Below, one piece after another: positions 55,591 to 64,000 of a DNA stretch of 64,000 bases. The translations under genes and the position numbers were made by a program. The stretch is from NCBI RefSeq assembly GCF_021491355.1, contig NZ_JAKENF010000001.1:496001-560000 (forward strand), given 5' to 3'. The notes beneath the pieces were generated by a model. The model saw nothing but the letters and a program-made list of their open reading frames with translations. It was not told where the DNA came from and did not search any database. The stretch comes from Alitabrizicola rongguiensis. GTDB taxonomy: Bacteria > Pseudomonadota > Alphaproteobacteria > Rhodobacterales > Rhodobacteraceae. Positions within the stretch are counted from its first letter, which is position 1; the number at the start of each line of letters is the position of its first letter.

Positions 55591-56474
55591 AAACGGCGCA
55601 GAACACCCGCCTCGGCATCTGGCTGATGGTCGCCACGACGGCGATCTTCGCCCTACAGGATGGCGTCTCGCGCCATCTCGCCGCGAACTACAACGTCTAC
55701 ATGGTGGTGATGATCCGCTTCTGGTTCTTTGCCGCCTTCGTTGCCGCGACCGCAGCGCGCAGACAAGGAGGATTGGCGGGGGCCACCCGCACGCGCTATC
55801 CGTGGATCCAGCTGAGCCGCGGGATCCTGCTGGTCGCCGAAATCTGTGTGATGGTCTACGCCTTCACGCTGCTCGGGCTGGTGGCCAGCCATGCGGTCTT
55901 CACCTCTTACCCGCTTCTGGTGGCCGCATTGTCGGGGCCGGTGCTGGGCGAAAAGGTCGGCTGGCGACGGTGGGCCGCAATCGGCATCGGCTTTCTTGGC
56001 GTGCTCATCATCCTTGAGCCCGGCGTCGCCGTGTTCTCTCCGCTGGCTCTGATCCCTTTGCTCGCGTCGTTTCTGTTCGCGCTTTACAGCCTGATGACCC
56101 GATACGTCGCGCGCGGGGACAGCGCGGCCGTCAGCTTCTTCTGGACCGGCATGACCGGCGCGCTGGTCATGACCCCTGCCGGCCTGTGGCACTGGCAATG
56201 GATGTCCGCCGGCGACTGGGTCTGGATGGGCCTTCTGTGCTGCACGGCTGCGGCGGGGCATTGGCTTCTGATCCGCGCCTACGCGGTGGCGGAGGCCAGC
56301 GCGGTACAGCCTTTCGCCTATCTGCAACTCGTCTTCGTCTCGATCATCGGCCTTACCGTCTTCGATGAACGGTTGGAGACGAATGTGGTCATCGGCACCA
56401 CTATCGTCGTCTGCGCCGGCCTGTTCACGCTGTGGCGGCAGAGGATCAGGGCGAAACAGGCCGGTGGCGGCTGA
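55587..56474 (+). CDS. DMT superfamily permease, tandem paralogue 2
   Basis: This 295-residue EamA-type permease shares its layout and many segments with the preceding gene, such as NTRLGI at the start, YMVVMIRFW, VLGEKVGWRRWAAIGIG and ASAVQPFAYLQLVFVS. It starts at GTG 55587 inside a GTGA overlap with that gene. The pair clearly comes from duplication. Ten predicted membrane segments span nearly the whole protein, with a short basic tail. The two may form a heterodimer, as in some SMR-type DMT members, or export different substrates. Confidence 0.9.
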   Translation: MKTAQNTRLGIWLMVATTAIFALQDGVSRHLAANYNVYMVVMIRFWFFAAFVAATAARRQGGLAGATRTRYPWIQLSRGILLVAEICVMVYAFTLLGLVASHAVFTSYPLLVAALSGPVLGEKVGWRRWAAIGIGFLGVLIILEPGVAVFSPLALIPLLASFLFALYSLMTRYVARGDSAAVSFFWTGMTGALVMTPAGLWHWQWMSAGDWVWMGLLCCTAAAGHWLLIRAYAVAEASAVQPFAYLQLVFVSIIGLTVFDERLETNVVIGTTIVVCAGLFTLWRQRIRAKQAGGG

Positions 56475-56486
56475 CGCCCGCGCGCG

Positions 56487-58454
56487 TTAGCCCTTCAACT
56501 CGCCGGTGATGTTCACCGGGCCGACCTTTCCCTTGAGCTTGGCCCGATACACCACCAGTGCCTCGGACACGCGCATCACATAGGTCCGGGTTTCCTTGAA
56601 CGGGATCATTTCGACCCAGTCCACCACATCCACGTCCTCGCGTCGCGGATCGCCGAGCTGCTCCATCCACGCCTTCGGCCTTCCCGGCCCCGCATTGTAG
56701 GCCGAGGCAATCAACGCCACCGATGGGCCGAACTGATCGACCATCTGCGCAAGATAGGCCGAGCCGAGCGCGGCGTTGTAATCAGGATCTGTCGTCAGTT
56801 TCGATGCCACGAAGGACCGGCCCGTCTGGCTGGCCATGCGTTTGGCGGTTTCCGGCATGAGCTGCATAAGGCCCTGCGCGCCGGCGCTGCTGACCACGGT
56901 CGGATCGAATTCGCTTTCGCGCCGCGCAATAGAGAGGGCAAGTGCACGGCTGACTGGCAGGCCGTCGGGCACCATGCCGGTGACCGGGAAATAGGCGCGC
57001 GGCAGGATCACCCCGCGATCCGCCGCTTCCTTCGCGACAACGACCGCCACATGCGGGTTGTCGATGTCCAGGGCGAGTTCGGCAAGCTGGGCAAGCTCCG
57101 ACGGATCAAGACCGTCAGCGAGATGAACGAAGAAGCGTTTCGCCGTTGCCTTGTCGCCCGCCTTTTCAAGAAGCAGGGCCGCGGCGAGCACCGAGGATTT
57201 CGCGAAGGATGCCTTGCGCCAATCCGGGTAGCGATCCTTGCCCAGCATCGTCGGGTCTAGATCCGCGCCTATCCGCTCGGCAGCCAGAAGGCCGTAATAG
57301 GCCGACTGGTATTTAGCAGCGCGGGCATAGGCAGCCCGGGCTTCGGCTTGCTTGCCCATCGCCTCGTAGCTGCGACCCTCCCAATAGGCGCCGCGCGACA
57401 CGCTGATCGGCGTGCTGACGGCAGCGGTAAGGTTCTGGAAATGCGTCAGCGCAGCGCCGTAGTCGTGCAGGCTCCGCAGCGCAATGAAGCCGGAGACGAA
57501 TTCAAGCTCCGCATAGTCGGCGCCCCCGGCGAGATGATGCGAGGAAGCAACCTTGTAGGCCGTTCGGGGATCGCCGTCGCGCAGAAGGCGACGCGCCAGC
57601 AAAGCGCGCCGCTCTGCCCATTCCTCTGGCTGGCCGAGAGTTACGTCGCTGGCCGAGGCGGCGACAATCGTATCCGCCGCGTCCTCGTAGCGATCCTTGC
57701 GCATCCGCCACAGGAAACGTTCGTAGGCCAGACCAGGATTGTCGGCGAGACTTTCCGGGACAGCCTTCAGCTTGACATCGACAGAAGGTGACTCTACCCG
57801 CAGAGCAATCCGTGCCTGCCCAAGCGCCGCCCAACCTCGCGAGACACGCGGGAGCATTCGGGCTGCCTCGTCTGTATCACCATCCCAGAGAAGGCGGTCC
57901 AACCGCTGTTCGTTCACCTTGGCCAGTGCCTTCGGATACATAGCCAGAAGTTCGCTTTCCTGATCCGGCGTGAAGGACAGGGCGATCCAGCCGCGCATCG
58001 CCTCGGTCTGCGCTGCCTCGGCATTACCGGTTGCGGCAAAGGCCTTAACCAGCGCGATCGAACCTTTCGCCGTGGCCGGCTGGGCCTCGGCGAAATAGGC
58101 GATCACCCGCTCGGGCGTGGTCGAGCGGGCAACGGCCTCTTCCCCCTTGATGCGAATGATCTTGCGGCCCGGCCAATCGGGGCGGCGTTCGAGGAAGGAC
58201 TCGTAGTCTCCAAGCGTCGCGTCCCCGGCACGCAACCGGAACCACTCGACGATGTCGCCGGAAATCGGATCCTCGACAGTCGCTTCGGCGCCGGCCCAGT
58301 CGCCAGCCCGCGCCTCGGCGAGCGCGCTGCGCAGGGCCCCCGCCTTGTCGGCATGAGCCGGGGGCGCGGCAAGGATGGCCAGCGCCATCACGAGGGGGCG
58401 CAAGAACGGCCGGAACGGGGTCTGGCGGGCGAGGTTGGAACGATGCGTCAGCAT
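56487..58454 (-). CDS. slt: Soluble lytic murein transglycosylase (Slt family)
   Basis: The 655-residue protein has a signal peptide ([13 protein letters not shown]) after a basic N-terminus, a long helical superhelix of about 430 residues, and a C-terminal SLT catalytic domain. The catalytic glutamate is in [13 protein letters not shown] near residue 515, followed by [16 protein letters not shown] and [17 protein letters not shown]. It cuts the glycan chain of peptidoglycan, leaving 1,6-anhydromuramic acid ends, in the periplasm. ATG 58454 is taken as the start. It is divergent from dapA, with 159 bases between. Confidence 0.92.
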   Translation of the reverse strand: MLTHRSNLARQTPFRPFLRPLVMALAILAAPPAHADKAGALRSALAEARAGDWAGAEATVEDPISGDIVEWFRLRAGDATLGDYESFLERRPDWPGRKIIRIKGEEAVARSTTPERVIAYFAEAQPATAKGSIALVKAFAATGNAEAAQTEAMRGWIALSFTPDQESELLAMYPKALAKVNEQRLDRLLWDGDTDEAARMLPRVSRGWAALGQARIALRVESPSVDVKLKAVPESLADNPGLAYERFLWRMRKDRYEDAADTIVAASASDVTLGQPEEWAERRALLARRLLRDGDPRTAYKVASSHHLAGGADYAELEFVSGFIALRSLHDYGAALTHFQNLTAAVSTPISVSRGAYWEGRSYEAMGKQAEARAAYARAAKYQSAYYGLLAAERIGADLDPTMLGKDRYPDWRKASFAKSSVLAAALLLEKAGDKATAKRFFVHLADGLDPSELAQLAELALDIDNPHVAVVVAKEAADRGVILPRAYFPVTGMVPDGLPVSRALALSIARRESEFDPTVVSSAGAQGLMQLMPETAKRMASQTGRSFVASKLTTDPDYNAALGSAYLAQMVDQFGPSVALIASAYNAGPGRPKAWMEQLGDPRREDVDVVDWVEMIPFKETRTYVMRVSEALVVYRAKLKGKVGPVNITGELKG

Positions 58455-58613
58455 GGGTGCTTTTTGCCTTCACCAGAGTCGCGCCGCAACACACAAATGT
58501 GCCAGTTATCCACAGGTCCTTCCCCCTGTTGGCAATCGGCATCGGGGCCGCTAGGAAAGCCCCATTTGCAACGGGGCGACTCGACCGCCCGATCATCCGA
58601 GGAGACGCGTGCC

Positions 58614-59498
58614 ATGATCGAAAGGATCAAGGGATCCATCCCTGCCCTGGTGACGCCGTTCAAGAACGGCGAGCTGGATCTGGATACGCTGAAAAAGCTG
58701 GTCGAATGGCATATCGAGCAGGGCTCGACCGGCCTCGTTCCGGTCGGCACCACGGGCGAAAGCCCGACGCTGAGCCATGAAGAGCACGAGCGGGTGATCG
58801 AGGAAACGGTCAAGGCCGCCGCCGGTCGCGTCCCGGTCATCGCCGGGGCCGGGTCGAACAACACGGCCGAAGGCATCCGCCTGATCCTCCATGCCGAACG
58901 CGTTGGCGCAGATGCCGCTCTGGTGGTGACGCCCTATTACAACAAGCCGACCCAGGCCGGGCTGATCGCGCATTTCACCGCCCTGCACGACTGCTGCAAC
59001 CTGCCGATCGTGATCTACAACATTCCCGGCCGCTCGGTCGTGGATATGACGCCCGAGACAATGGGTGTTCTGGCCAAGCTGCCCCGGATCATCGGCGTCA
59101 AGGATGCGACCGGCAAGATCGAACGCGTGAGCCAGCAGCGCGCCGCCTGCGGCAAGGACTTCATCCAGCTCTCGGGCGAGGACGCAACGGCTCTTGGCTT
59201 CAACGCCCATGGCGGCGTCGGCTGTATCAGCGTGACGGCCAACGTCGCGCCGAAGCTTTGCGCCGAGTTCCAGGCGGCGACGCTCGCCGGCGACTATGCC
59301 AAGGCGCTCAGCTATCAGGATCGTCTGATGCCGCTGCACGAGGCGATCTTCCTTGAACCGGGGCTGGCGGGCGCAAAGTATGGCCTGTCGCGGCTTGGCA
59401 TGTGTTCGGAAGAGGTTCGCCTGCCGCTCGTGGGCCTGACCGACGGCACCAAGGCCCGGATCGACGCGGCGATGCGCCATGCGGGGATCCTGAACTGA
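58614..59498 (+). CDS. dapA: 4-hydroxy-tetrahydrodipicolinate synthase
   Basis: The 294-residue class I aldolase condenses pyruvate with aspartate semialdehyde, the first step towards diaminopimelate and lysine. The Schiff-base lysine is Lys163 in IGVKDATGK. Thr45/Thr46 (GTTGES), Tyr135 (VIYNIPGR) and Arg140 complete the site. GAGGAG precedes ATG 58614. A longer frame upstream to 58353 runs into the slt gene and is unlikely. A DMT permease gene appears to begin within its stop codon. Confidence 0.97.
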   Translation: MIERIKGSIPALVTPFKNGELDLDTLKKLVEWHIEQGSTGLVPVGTTGESPTLSHEEHERVIEETVKAAAGRVPVIAGAGSNNTAEGIRLILHAERVGADAALVVTPYYNKPTQAGLIAHFTALHDCCNLPIVIYNIPGRSVVDMTPETMGVLAKLPRIIGVKDATGKIERVSQQRAACGKDFIQLSGEDATALGFNAHGGVGCISVTANVAPKLCAEFQAATLAGDYAKALSYQDRLMPLHEAIFLEPGLAGAKYGLSRLGMCSEEVRLPLVGLTDGTKARIDAAMRHAGILN

Positions 59499-60403
59499 GC
59501 CTCGATCTCTCCGCCGTCGCCACCGGCGCCAGGGCAAACCTTCAGGGCAGCTTCTGGATGGTCGCGGCGATGGCGGGCTTTGCCATCGAGGACATGTTCC
59601 TGAAATCGGCCGCGGCCACCTTGCCGGTGGGCGAGATCCTGATCCTGTTCGGCGGGGCGGGTATGCTCGTGTTTGCTGCACTCGCCAAGTCGCGCGGCGA
59701 GCAGGTGCTCCACGTTGCCATCCTGACCCCGGTTATCCTGATCCGCGCGCTATTCGAGGTGACGGGGCGACTGTTCTACACTCTGGCGATCGCGCTTACG
59801 CCCCTGTCGAACGCGTCGGCCATCCTTCAGGCAACACCGCTTGTCGTGATCGCTGGCGCGGCCCTCGTCTTTGGCGAACGGGTCGGCTGGCGACGCTGGA
59901 CAGCGGTGTTCGTGGGCTTCGTGGGTGTCCTCGTCATCCTGCGCCCCGGTCTTGAAGGATTCACGCCGCTGACGCTTTTGGCGGTCATTGGAACCCTCGG
60001 CTTTGCCGGACGCGACCTGGCCACACGCGCCGCGCCACCGGTGCTATCGAACTTCCAATTGGGGGTCTACGGCTTTGCCATGATGGTTCCGGCGGGGGCG
60101 CTGTTGCTTGCTCTCTCCGGCGGCGCCGCGATACCGGACCGCTTTGCAGCAGCCTTCCTGGCCTGCGCAACCGGGATCGGCGTTCTCGCCTATTACGCCC
60201 TGACCCGCGCCATGCGCACCGGCGACGTCTCGGTCGTGACGCCCTTCCGCTATACCCGCCTGATCTTCGCGATGATCCTGGGTATGGGAATCTTTGCCGA
60301 GCGGCCCGATCTCCTGACCATCGTCGGATCGGTTCTGATCGTCGCCAGCGGGGTCTACGCGCTGCTGCGTAGCCGTCGGCGCGCGACCGAATCAATCACT
60401 TAG
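59495..60403 (+). CDS. DMT superfamily permease, probable CTG start
   Basis: About ten hydrophobic segments in two EamA repeats are present ([20 protein letters not shown], then [18 protein letters not shown]), so this is an inner-membrane exporter of unknown substrate. The start is unclear. No ATG, GTG or TTG lies at the junction, but CTG 59495 forms a 4-base CTGA overlap with the dapA stop, like the ATGA overlaps elsewhere here, and GGGG lies upstream. ATG 59558 would begin inside the first helix, and ATG 59402 would overlap dapA by 97 bases. From CTG the protein has 302 residues. Confidence 0.8.
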   Translation: MSLDLSAVATGARANLQGSFWMVAAMAGFAIEDMFLKSAAATLPVGEILILFGGAGMLVFAALAKSRGEQVLHVAILTPVILIRALFEVTGRLFYTLAIALTPLSNASAILQATPLVVIAGAALVFGERVGWRRWTAVFVGFVGVLVILRPGLEGFTPLTLLAVIGTLGFAGRDLATRAAPPVLSNFQLGVYGFAMMVPAGALLLALSGGAAIPDRFAAAFLACATGIGVLAYYALTRAMRTGDVSVVTPFRYTRLIFAMILGMGIFAERPDLLTIVGSVLIVASGVYALLRSRRRATESIT

Positions 60404-60625
60404 GTGAGCAACAATTCCGTCTGACCGGTCGAATTGATGGTTAACGCAACGCTAATGCGAGTTTCCTGACAGAACGATCGTTTTGGCTGCGGCGGATCAT
60501 CCGGCATGTCGAAACGGTGCCGTCCAGCGGCCCTCAGCGTGACGAAAAAATGGCGAAATCCGGGTCCTTCTTGGGCACATGGCCAGATCGGCCGCCACAG
60601 GACTTAACCAGAAAGGAAAACGCCC

Positions 60626-61225
60626 ATGTTCATGCAGGACCTGACCCGCCTCATCGCCCGTGCCACCCCGATGCCGGTCGCACGCGCCCTGCCGCGCTGC
60701 GGCCTGGTGTCTGGCACGCTGATCGAGACCGCCCAAGGCTGGGTGCGTGTCGAGGAGCTTCGCCGCGGTGACCTTGTCCACAGCTTTGACGGCGGGCTGC
60801 GCGAGGTGGTGGCTCTGGATCGCGACTGGCTTGCACCCGGCAAGGTTGAACTGGTCCATCTCGCAGGCGGCGTGATGGGCAACTGCGCGGATGTGGCACT
60901 CATGCCCGGCCAGGCGCTGCTGATCGACTGCTGGGACGAACCCGATGTCGACGGCGCGGTCGTTGCGCTGGTTCCGGCCGCCGCGATGATCGGGCTTTCC
61001 GGCACCAGCCTTGCGCAGACCCGCGGCGCAACGGAGGTCGTGATCCCGGTCTTCGCCGAAGAAGAGGTCGTTCATGCCCAAGGCGGGCTATTGCTGCATT
61101 GCCCCGGCGTCGGCAGCCGCACCCGCCACAGCGAAGCTGGATTCTTCACCCGGCTCTCCCGCGAACGCGCGCATCAGCTTCTGTGCAAACGCCTTCAGCA
61201 GTCCCCCTCGCTGGTTTGGGCGTAA
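60626..61225 (+). CDS. Hint (Hedgehog/intein) domain-containing protein
   Basis: The 199-residue protein has a Hint_2-type domain starting at about residue 25: Cys25 begins the block, followed by SGTLIETAQGWVRVEELRRGDLVHSFDGG and later LMPGQALLIDCWD and a final AEEEVVHAQG region. The cysteine and TxxG/RxGD motif are intact, so self-splicing or self-cleavage chemistry is possible. In Rhodobacteraceae such domains are often attached to large secreted proteins. Here it stands alone, apart from a short N-terminus and a C-terminal helix of about 30 residues. AAAGGA precedes ATG 60626. Confidence 0.82.
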   Translation: MFMQDLTRLIARATPMPVARALPRCGLVSGTLIETAQGWVRVEELRRGDLVHSFDGGLREVVALDRDWLAPGKVELVHLAGGVMGNCADVALMPGQALLIDCWDEPDVDGAVVALVPAAAMIGLSGTSLAQTRGATEVVIPVFAEEEVVHAQGGLLLHCPGVGSRTRHSEAGFFTRLSRERAHQLLCKRLQQSPSLVWA

Positions 61226-61243
61226 CGTTCCGGCAAGGTGCTT

Positions 61244-61687
61244 TCAGCCGGCCTTGCGCCGGCTTTCGACCTGGCTGAGCCGGATCTGGCGCAAAGCCTC
61301 GATCATCAGCGCGCAGAGAAGGCCAAAATTCAGGAAGCCGTTTGCCGCCTCCATCCCCGAAAGGATGCGCCACCCCTTCGGCATGACGATGTCACCCAGA
61401 CCGAGGGTCGTGAAGCAGACCAGCGAGAAATAGACCGCCTCTTCCAAGGTCTCGAAGATGCCCAGGAACAGATAGGCGCTGGCCCAGATCCACACCCCTG
61501 CGGTGACGACGCCCAGAACCCAGAGGGACACGGTCGCCACCAGAAACACAAGCTTCGGACGGTGCGGCGGCGCCAGCAGCCATGGATGGACGCGGACGAA
61601 GACAACTTCGAGCAGCATGGCGGCAACCGCCGCAAAGGTGATGTTGAAGATCAGAAGAAGGGTCCCTATTCCGATTTCCACTGCCAT
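61244..61687 (-). CDS. Two-helix potassium channel family protein
   Basis: The 147-residue membrane protein has a K+ channel pore: a selectivity filter TTLGLGD at 93-99, preceded by a pore helix (EEAVYFSLVCF) and followed by the last helix. Two more hydrophobic segments lie before it (LLLIFNITFAAVAAMLLEVVF and LVFLVATVSLWVLGVVTAGVW). The filter form TLGLGD is a known variant of TVGYGD. It probably conducts K+ as a tetramer. No regulatory domain is attached. ATG 61687 has an AGGAGG-type site upstream. It is convergent with the Hint gene, 18 bases away. Confidence 0.88.
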   Translation of the reverse strand: MAVEIGIGTLLLIFNITFAAVAAMLLEVVFVRVHPWLLAPPHRPKLVFLVATVSLWVLGVVTAGVWIWASAYLFLGIFETLEEAVYFSLVCFTTLGLGDIVMPKGWRILSGMEAANGFLNFGLLCALMIEALRQIRLSQVESRRKAG

Positions 61688-61884
61688 GACCGACCTCCTG
61701 CAGTGTCTTCACATCCGGTTTCAAAGATATGTGCGGTTCTAAGCCTTCCCAAGACGGTACGGATCAGATGTCTTGCGAGTGACCTTCCCGCCACGCCAGC
61801 CGTGATGATTGCGGGCCTCCTGGCGTGCCCCTGGCATGCACACGACTGGACTCGCCCCGGTCGGTCGCCTATCTCGAGCGGGTC

Positions 61885-62358
61885 ATGGCCCAGAAATCAG
61901 ACCCGAACTCGAAACTCATCGCCGAGAACCGCCGCGCCCGCTTCGATTACTTCATCGAAAGCGATCTGGAGGCTGGCATCGTGCTGACCGGGTCCGAGGT
62001 CAAGTCATTGCGCCAGGGCGGCGCGAACATCGGCGAAAGCTATGCGAGTGTCGAAGGCGGCGAGCTCTGGCTCATCAACGGCTATATCGCGCCCTACCTT
62101 CAGGCCAAGACCTGGGGCCATGAAGAGCGGCGGCGGCGCAAGCTTCTGGTCAGCAAGAAGGAGCTGTCTCGCCTGTGGAACGCCACAGCGCGCGAGGGGA
62201 TGACAATCGTTCCGATCGCCATGTATTTCAACGACCGCGGCGTGGTGAAGCTGAAGATCGGCGTGGCCAAGGGCAAGAAGCTGTCCGACAAGCGCGAGAC
62301 GGAAGCCAAGCGCGACTGGGGTCGCGAAAAGGCCCGATTGTTGAAGCAGGGCGCATAA
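61885..62358 (+). CDS. smpB: SsrA-binding protein SmpB
   Basis: This 157-residue protein binds tmRNA and starts trans-translation on stalled ribosomes. [23 protein letters not shown] near residue 12, [19 protein letters not shown] near 37 and the basic tail [11 protein letters not shown] are all typical. The start is ATG 61885, where the family N-terminus begins. An upstream in-frame ATG would add 20 residues not seen in SmpB. tmRNA (ssrA) is not in this window. Its 3' side is AT-rich. Confidence 0.97.
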   Translation: MAQKSDPNSKLIAENRRARFDYFIESDLEAGIVLTGSEVKSLRQGGANIGESYASVEGGELWLINGYIAPYLQAKTWGHEERRRRKLLVSKKELSRLWNATAREGMTIVPIAMYFNDRGVVKLKIGVAKGKKLSDKRETEAKRDWGREKARLLKQGA

Positions 62359-62462
62359 TCCTTAATTTCTGCTTCATTATTCGCCAGATTGACGCATAGT
62401 AACTTTGCCCGGCGCGAGGGGCACGCGACCGGGGCACCGTCATCGGCCCCGAAAGGGAATGT

Positions 62463-62753
62463 ATGGAACAGTTGATTATTCAGCTCGTCGCCGGCGCCAT
62501 CGGCGGAAATGCGGCGGGCAAGGCAATGCCGAACGCCAATCTCGGCGGCCTCGGCAACACCATTGCCGGCCTCGTCGGCGGTGGCATCCTTGGCCAGATC
62601 GTCCAGATGCTGTTGAGCAGCGGCGCGGTTGACGCCGCCGCAGGCGCTGCCGGCCTCGATATTGGTTCGATCGTGGCGAACCTCGCCTCGGGCGGCATCG
62701 GGGGCGCTGTGCTGACGGCGATCATCGGTATGCTGAAGAACCGCTCTGCCTGA
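62463..62753 (+). CDS. Small glycine/alanine-rich hydrophobic protein, 96 aa
   Basis: I do not recognise a characterised family. The protein is rich in Gly, Ala, Ile and Leu, with no charge-rich stretch: VAGAIGGNAAGKAMPNANLGG, then NTIAGLVGGGILGQIVQMLL and a C-terminal AVLTAIIGMLKNRSA. It may form two or three amphipathic or membrane-active helices. AAAGGGAA precedes ATG 62463 and the upstream region is AT-rich, so it is probably well expressed. A terminator-like hairpin follows. Confidence 0.75.
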   Translation: MEQLIIQLVAGAIGGNAAGKAMPNANLGGLGNTIAGLVGGGILGQIVQMLLSSGAVDAAAGAAGLDIGSIVANLASGGIGGAVLTAIIGMLKNRSA

Positions 62754-62761
62754 GCGCACCT

Positions 62762-62787
62762 GGCCCGCGGCCCCTGCGCCGCGGGCC
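62762..62787 (+). terminator. GC-rich hairpin after the small hydrophobic protein gene
   Basis: GGCCCGCGGC and GCCGCGGGCC form a perfect 10-bp stem with a 6-base loop. Only CTTGCC follows, so the T-tract is poor, but the stem strength and position suggest a terminator. Confidence 0.6.
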
Positions 62788-62860
62788 CTTGCCATCACGT
62801 CTTGCCCAGACCCGCCGCAGCCCGCTATGGGTTGGCAGGCAATATGGATGGGGGGCGCGT

Positions 62861-63712
62861 ATGGCCACGGACGATCCCAAGACACTGGTCTCAACCGCCT
62901 GGCTCGAGGCGCATCTGAACGACCCCGATCTGCGGATTATTGACGCGTCCTGGTACATGCCGGATGCGGGTCGCGATCCCAAGGGCGAGTATCTGGCCGC
63001 CCATATCCCCGGCGCGCGCTTTTTCGACATCGACGAGATCTCGGACCAGCGTTCGGCCCTGCCCCACATGGCGCCTCCACCCGAGAAGTTCATCAGCCGG
63101 ATGCGGGCAATGGGCGTGGGCGACGGCCACCAGGTGGTGATTTATGACGGTGCGGGCATCTTCTCGGCGCCGCGCGTCTGGTGGACCTTCCGCCTGATGG
63201 GCAAGACCGATGTTGCGGTGCTGGATGGCGGGCTGCCGAAATGGCGTGCCGAGGGGCGACCGATCGAAGATATGCCGCCGGTCCTGCGCGACCGCCACAT
63301 CACCGTGCAGCGCCAGGCAAGCCTGGTGAAGGACGTGACGCAAGTCGCCCATTCCAGCAAGCTTGGCGATGCCGAGATCGTCGATGCCCGTTCCGCCGCG
63401 CGCTTCAAGGGCGAGGCGCCCGAGCCACGCCCCGGCCTGCGCTCGGGGCATATTCCGGGCTCTAAGAACCTGCCCTGGAACGGTCTTCTCAACGCCAACG
63501 GCACGATGAAAGATCCTGATGCGCTGAAAGCGGCCTTCGTGGCGGCGGGCATCGATCTGGCCAAGCCGGTCATCACGACCTGCGGTTCGGGCGTTTCAGC
63601 GGCGATCCTGAGCCTGGCGCTGGAGCGCATCGGGCACCGGAACCACTCGCTCTACGACGGCAGCTGGGCCGAATGGGGCATGTATGACGACCTGAAGGTC
63701 GCGAAAGGATAA
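62861..63712 (+). CDS. sseA: 3-mercaptopyruvate sulfurtransferase / rhodanese-type
   Basis: The 283-residue protein has two rhodanese domains, about residues 8-140 and 155-283. The active-site Cys241 lies in TTCGSGVSAAILSLAL, where CGSGVSA is the SseA loop and marks 3-mercaptopyruvate as the likely donor. The protein probably moves sulfur to thiols or cyanide in the cytosol. ATG 62861 gives the usual N-terminus, and the in-frame sequence upstream from 62789 is basic filler. A class I/II aminotransferase follows four bases after its stop, an arrangement suited to cysteine catabolism. Confidence 0.93.
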   Translation: MATDDPKTLVSTAWLEAHLNDPDLRIIDASWYMPDAGRDPKGEYLAAHIPGARFFDIDEISDQRSALPHMAPPPEKFISRMRAMGVGDGHQVVIYDGAGIFSAPRVWWTFRLMGKTDVAVLDGGLPKWRAEGRPIEDMPPVLRDRHITVQRQASLVKDVTQVAHSSKLGDAEIVDARSAARFKGEAPEPRPGLRSGHIPGSKNLPWNGLLNANGTMKDPDALKAAFVAAGIDLAKPVITTCGSGVSAAILSLALERIGHRNHSLYDGSWAEWGMYDDLKVAKG

Positions 63713-63716
63713 GACC

Positions 63717-64000
63717 ATGTTCGAGGCGCTGAAGCCGCAGGCGCAGGACAAGATCCTGGCGCTCATCCAGATGTTCCGCGACGATCCGCGCGACGGCAAG
63801 ATCGACCTCGGTGTGGGCGTCTACAAGGATGCAACTGGCCTGACCCCCGTCATGCGCGCGGTCAAGGCCGCCGAAAAGAAGCTGTGGGAAGAAGAGAAAA
63901 CCAAGACCTATACCGGTCTTGCGGGAGAGCCTGCCTTCCACGCCGCGATGATCGACCTGATCCTTGACGGCACAGTGCCACACGATCGCGTTGCGGCCGT
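63717..64000 (+). CDS. Aromatic/aspartate aminotransferase (class I/II), cut by the window end
   Basis: Only the first 94 codons are present. The sequence begins MFEALKPQAQDKILALIQMF and has IDLGVGVYKDATGLTPVM near residue 29 and TYTGLAGEPAFHAAMIDLIL near 64, the start of a tyrB/aspC-type PLP aminotransferase. It transfers amino groups between aspartate or aromatic amino acids and 2-oxoglutarate. AAAGGA precedes ATG 63717. The PLP lysine is beyond the window. With SseA it could turn cysteine into mercaptopyruvate and then pass on the sulfur. Confidence 0.92.
   Translation, partial: MFEALKPQAQDKILALIQMFRDDPRDGKIDLGVGVYKDATGLTPVMRAVKAAEKKLWEEEKTKTYTGLAGEPAFHAAMIDLILDGTVPHDRVAA

Overview
The window is a GC-rich (about two thirds G+C by eye) stretch of bacterial chromosome from an alphaproteobacterium, most likely a member of the Rhodobacteraceae/Paracoccaceae (relatives of Rhodobacter, Gemmobacter, Tabrizicola). 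The evidence is the gene content and order: the rsfS-rlmH-gpmI-murein hydrolase-ctpA-rppH block, slt/dapA/smpB, DUF2794 and DUF6478 families, VPLPA-type C-terminal sorting tails, an Irr-type iron box before a membrane-bound ferritin, and a cobalamin riboswitch before bluB. No phage, insertion sequence, integrase, CRISPR array or rRNA operon is visible. This is mostly core chromosome with short accessory patches.

Layout. 1-3.2 kb is a small accessory patch: an AT-richer hypothetical gene, a RidA-like protein, an NYN-LOTUS RNase-like protein, a second NYN gene broken by an in-frame amber codon, and a TetR regulator. 3.4-9.8 kb: membrane-bound ferritin MbfA, an AEC permease, S-formylglutathione hydrolase, a DUF188 protein, a DMT permease, a HAD phosphatase, an ornithine cyclodeaminase-like protein and a cupin. 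9.86 kb: tRNA-Pro(CGG). 10-16.4 kb, minus strand: a DMT permease, leuB, an endonuclease/phosphatase-fold protein, a membrane protein, then leuD and leuC. 16.8-22.9 kb, plus strand: rsfS, rlmH, gpmI, an EnvC-like factor, ctpA, rppH, DUF2794. 22.9-32.2 kb, mostly minus: an NlpC/P60 peptidase with an M17 aminopeptidase and an HPt-like protein, a carbonic anhydrase (plus strand), riboswitch-controlled bluB, asd, and three consecutive MFS transporters. 32.3-36.9 kb: zapE, a 24-residue membrane peptide, an LLM flavin enzyme, folC-accD.

37-64 kb: two tandem VPLPA-CTERM surface proteins, a LysE exporter, DUF2721, a Rieske oxygenase, ilvD behind two strong hairpins, a serine hydrolase, DUF6478 with a partner, a PACE efflux protein, 2,4-dienoyl-CoA reductase with a LysR regulator, OmpA/GNAT/CinA-like genes, map, a divergent FAD oxidase/MnmD pair that looks like a split MnmC, tandem DMT permeases, a lytic transglycosylase, dapA with a coupled DMT permease, a Hint-domain protein, a K+ channel, smpB, a small glycine-rich protein, a sulfurtransferase and the start of an aromatic/aspartate aminotransferase cut by the window end.

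Functional themes are branched-chain and aspartate-family amino-acid synthesis (leuBCD, ilvD, asd, dapA), cell-envelope turnover (EnvC-like, CtpA, NlpC/P60, Slt), RNA quality and modification (RppH, RlmH, RsfS, SmpB, MnmD), and many small-molecule exporters (five DMT, three MFS, one each of LysE, AEC and PACE). I saw no clearly new multi-gene defence or metabolic system. The best leads are the amber-interrupted NYN gene, the likely split MnmC, the VPLPA-CTERM pair, the hairpin pair before ilvD, the HPt-like protein lacking its histidine, and several small or non-canonical translation starts.
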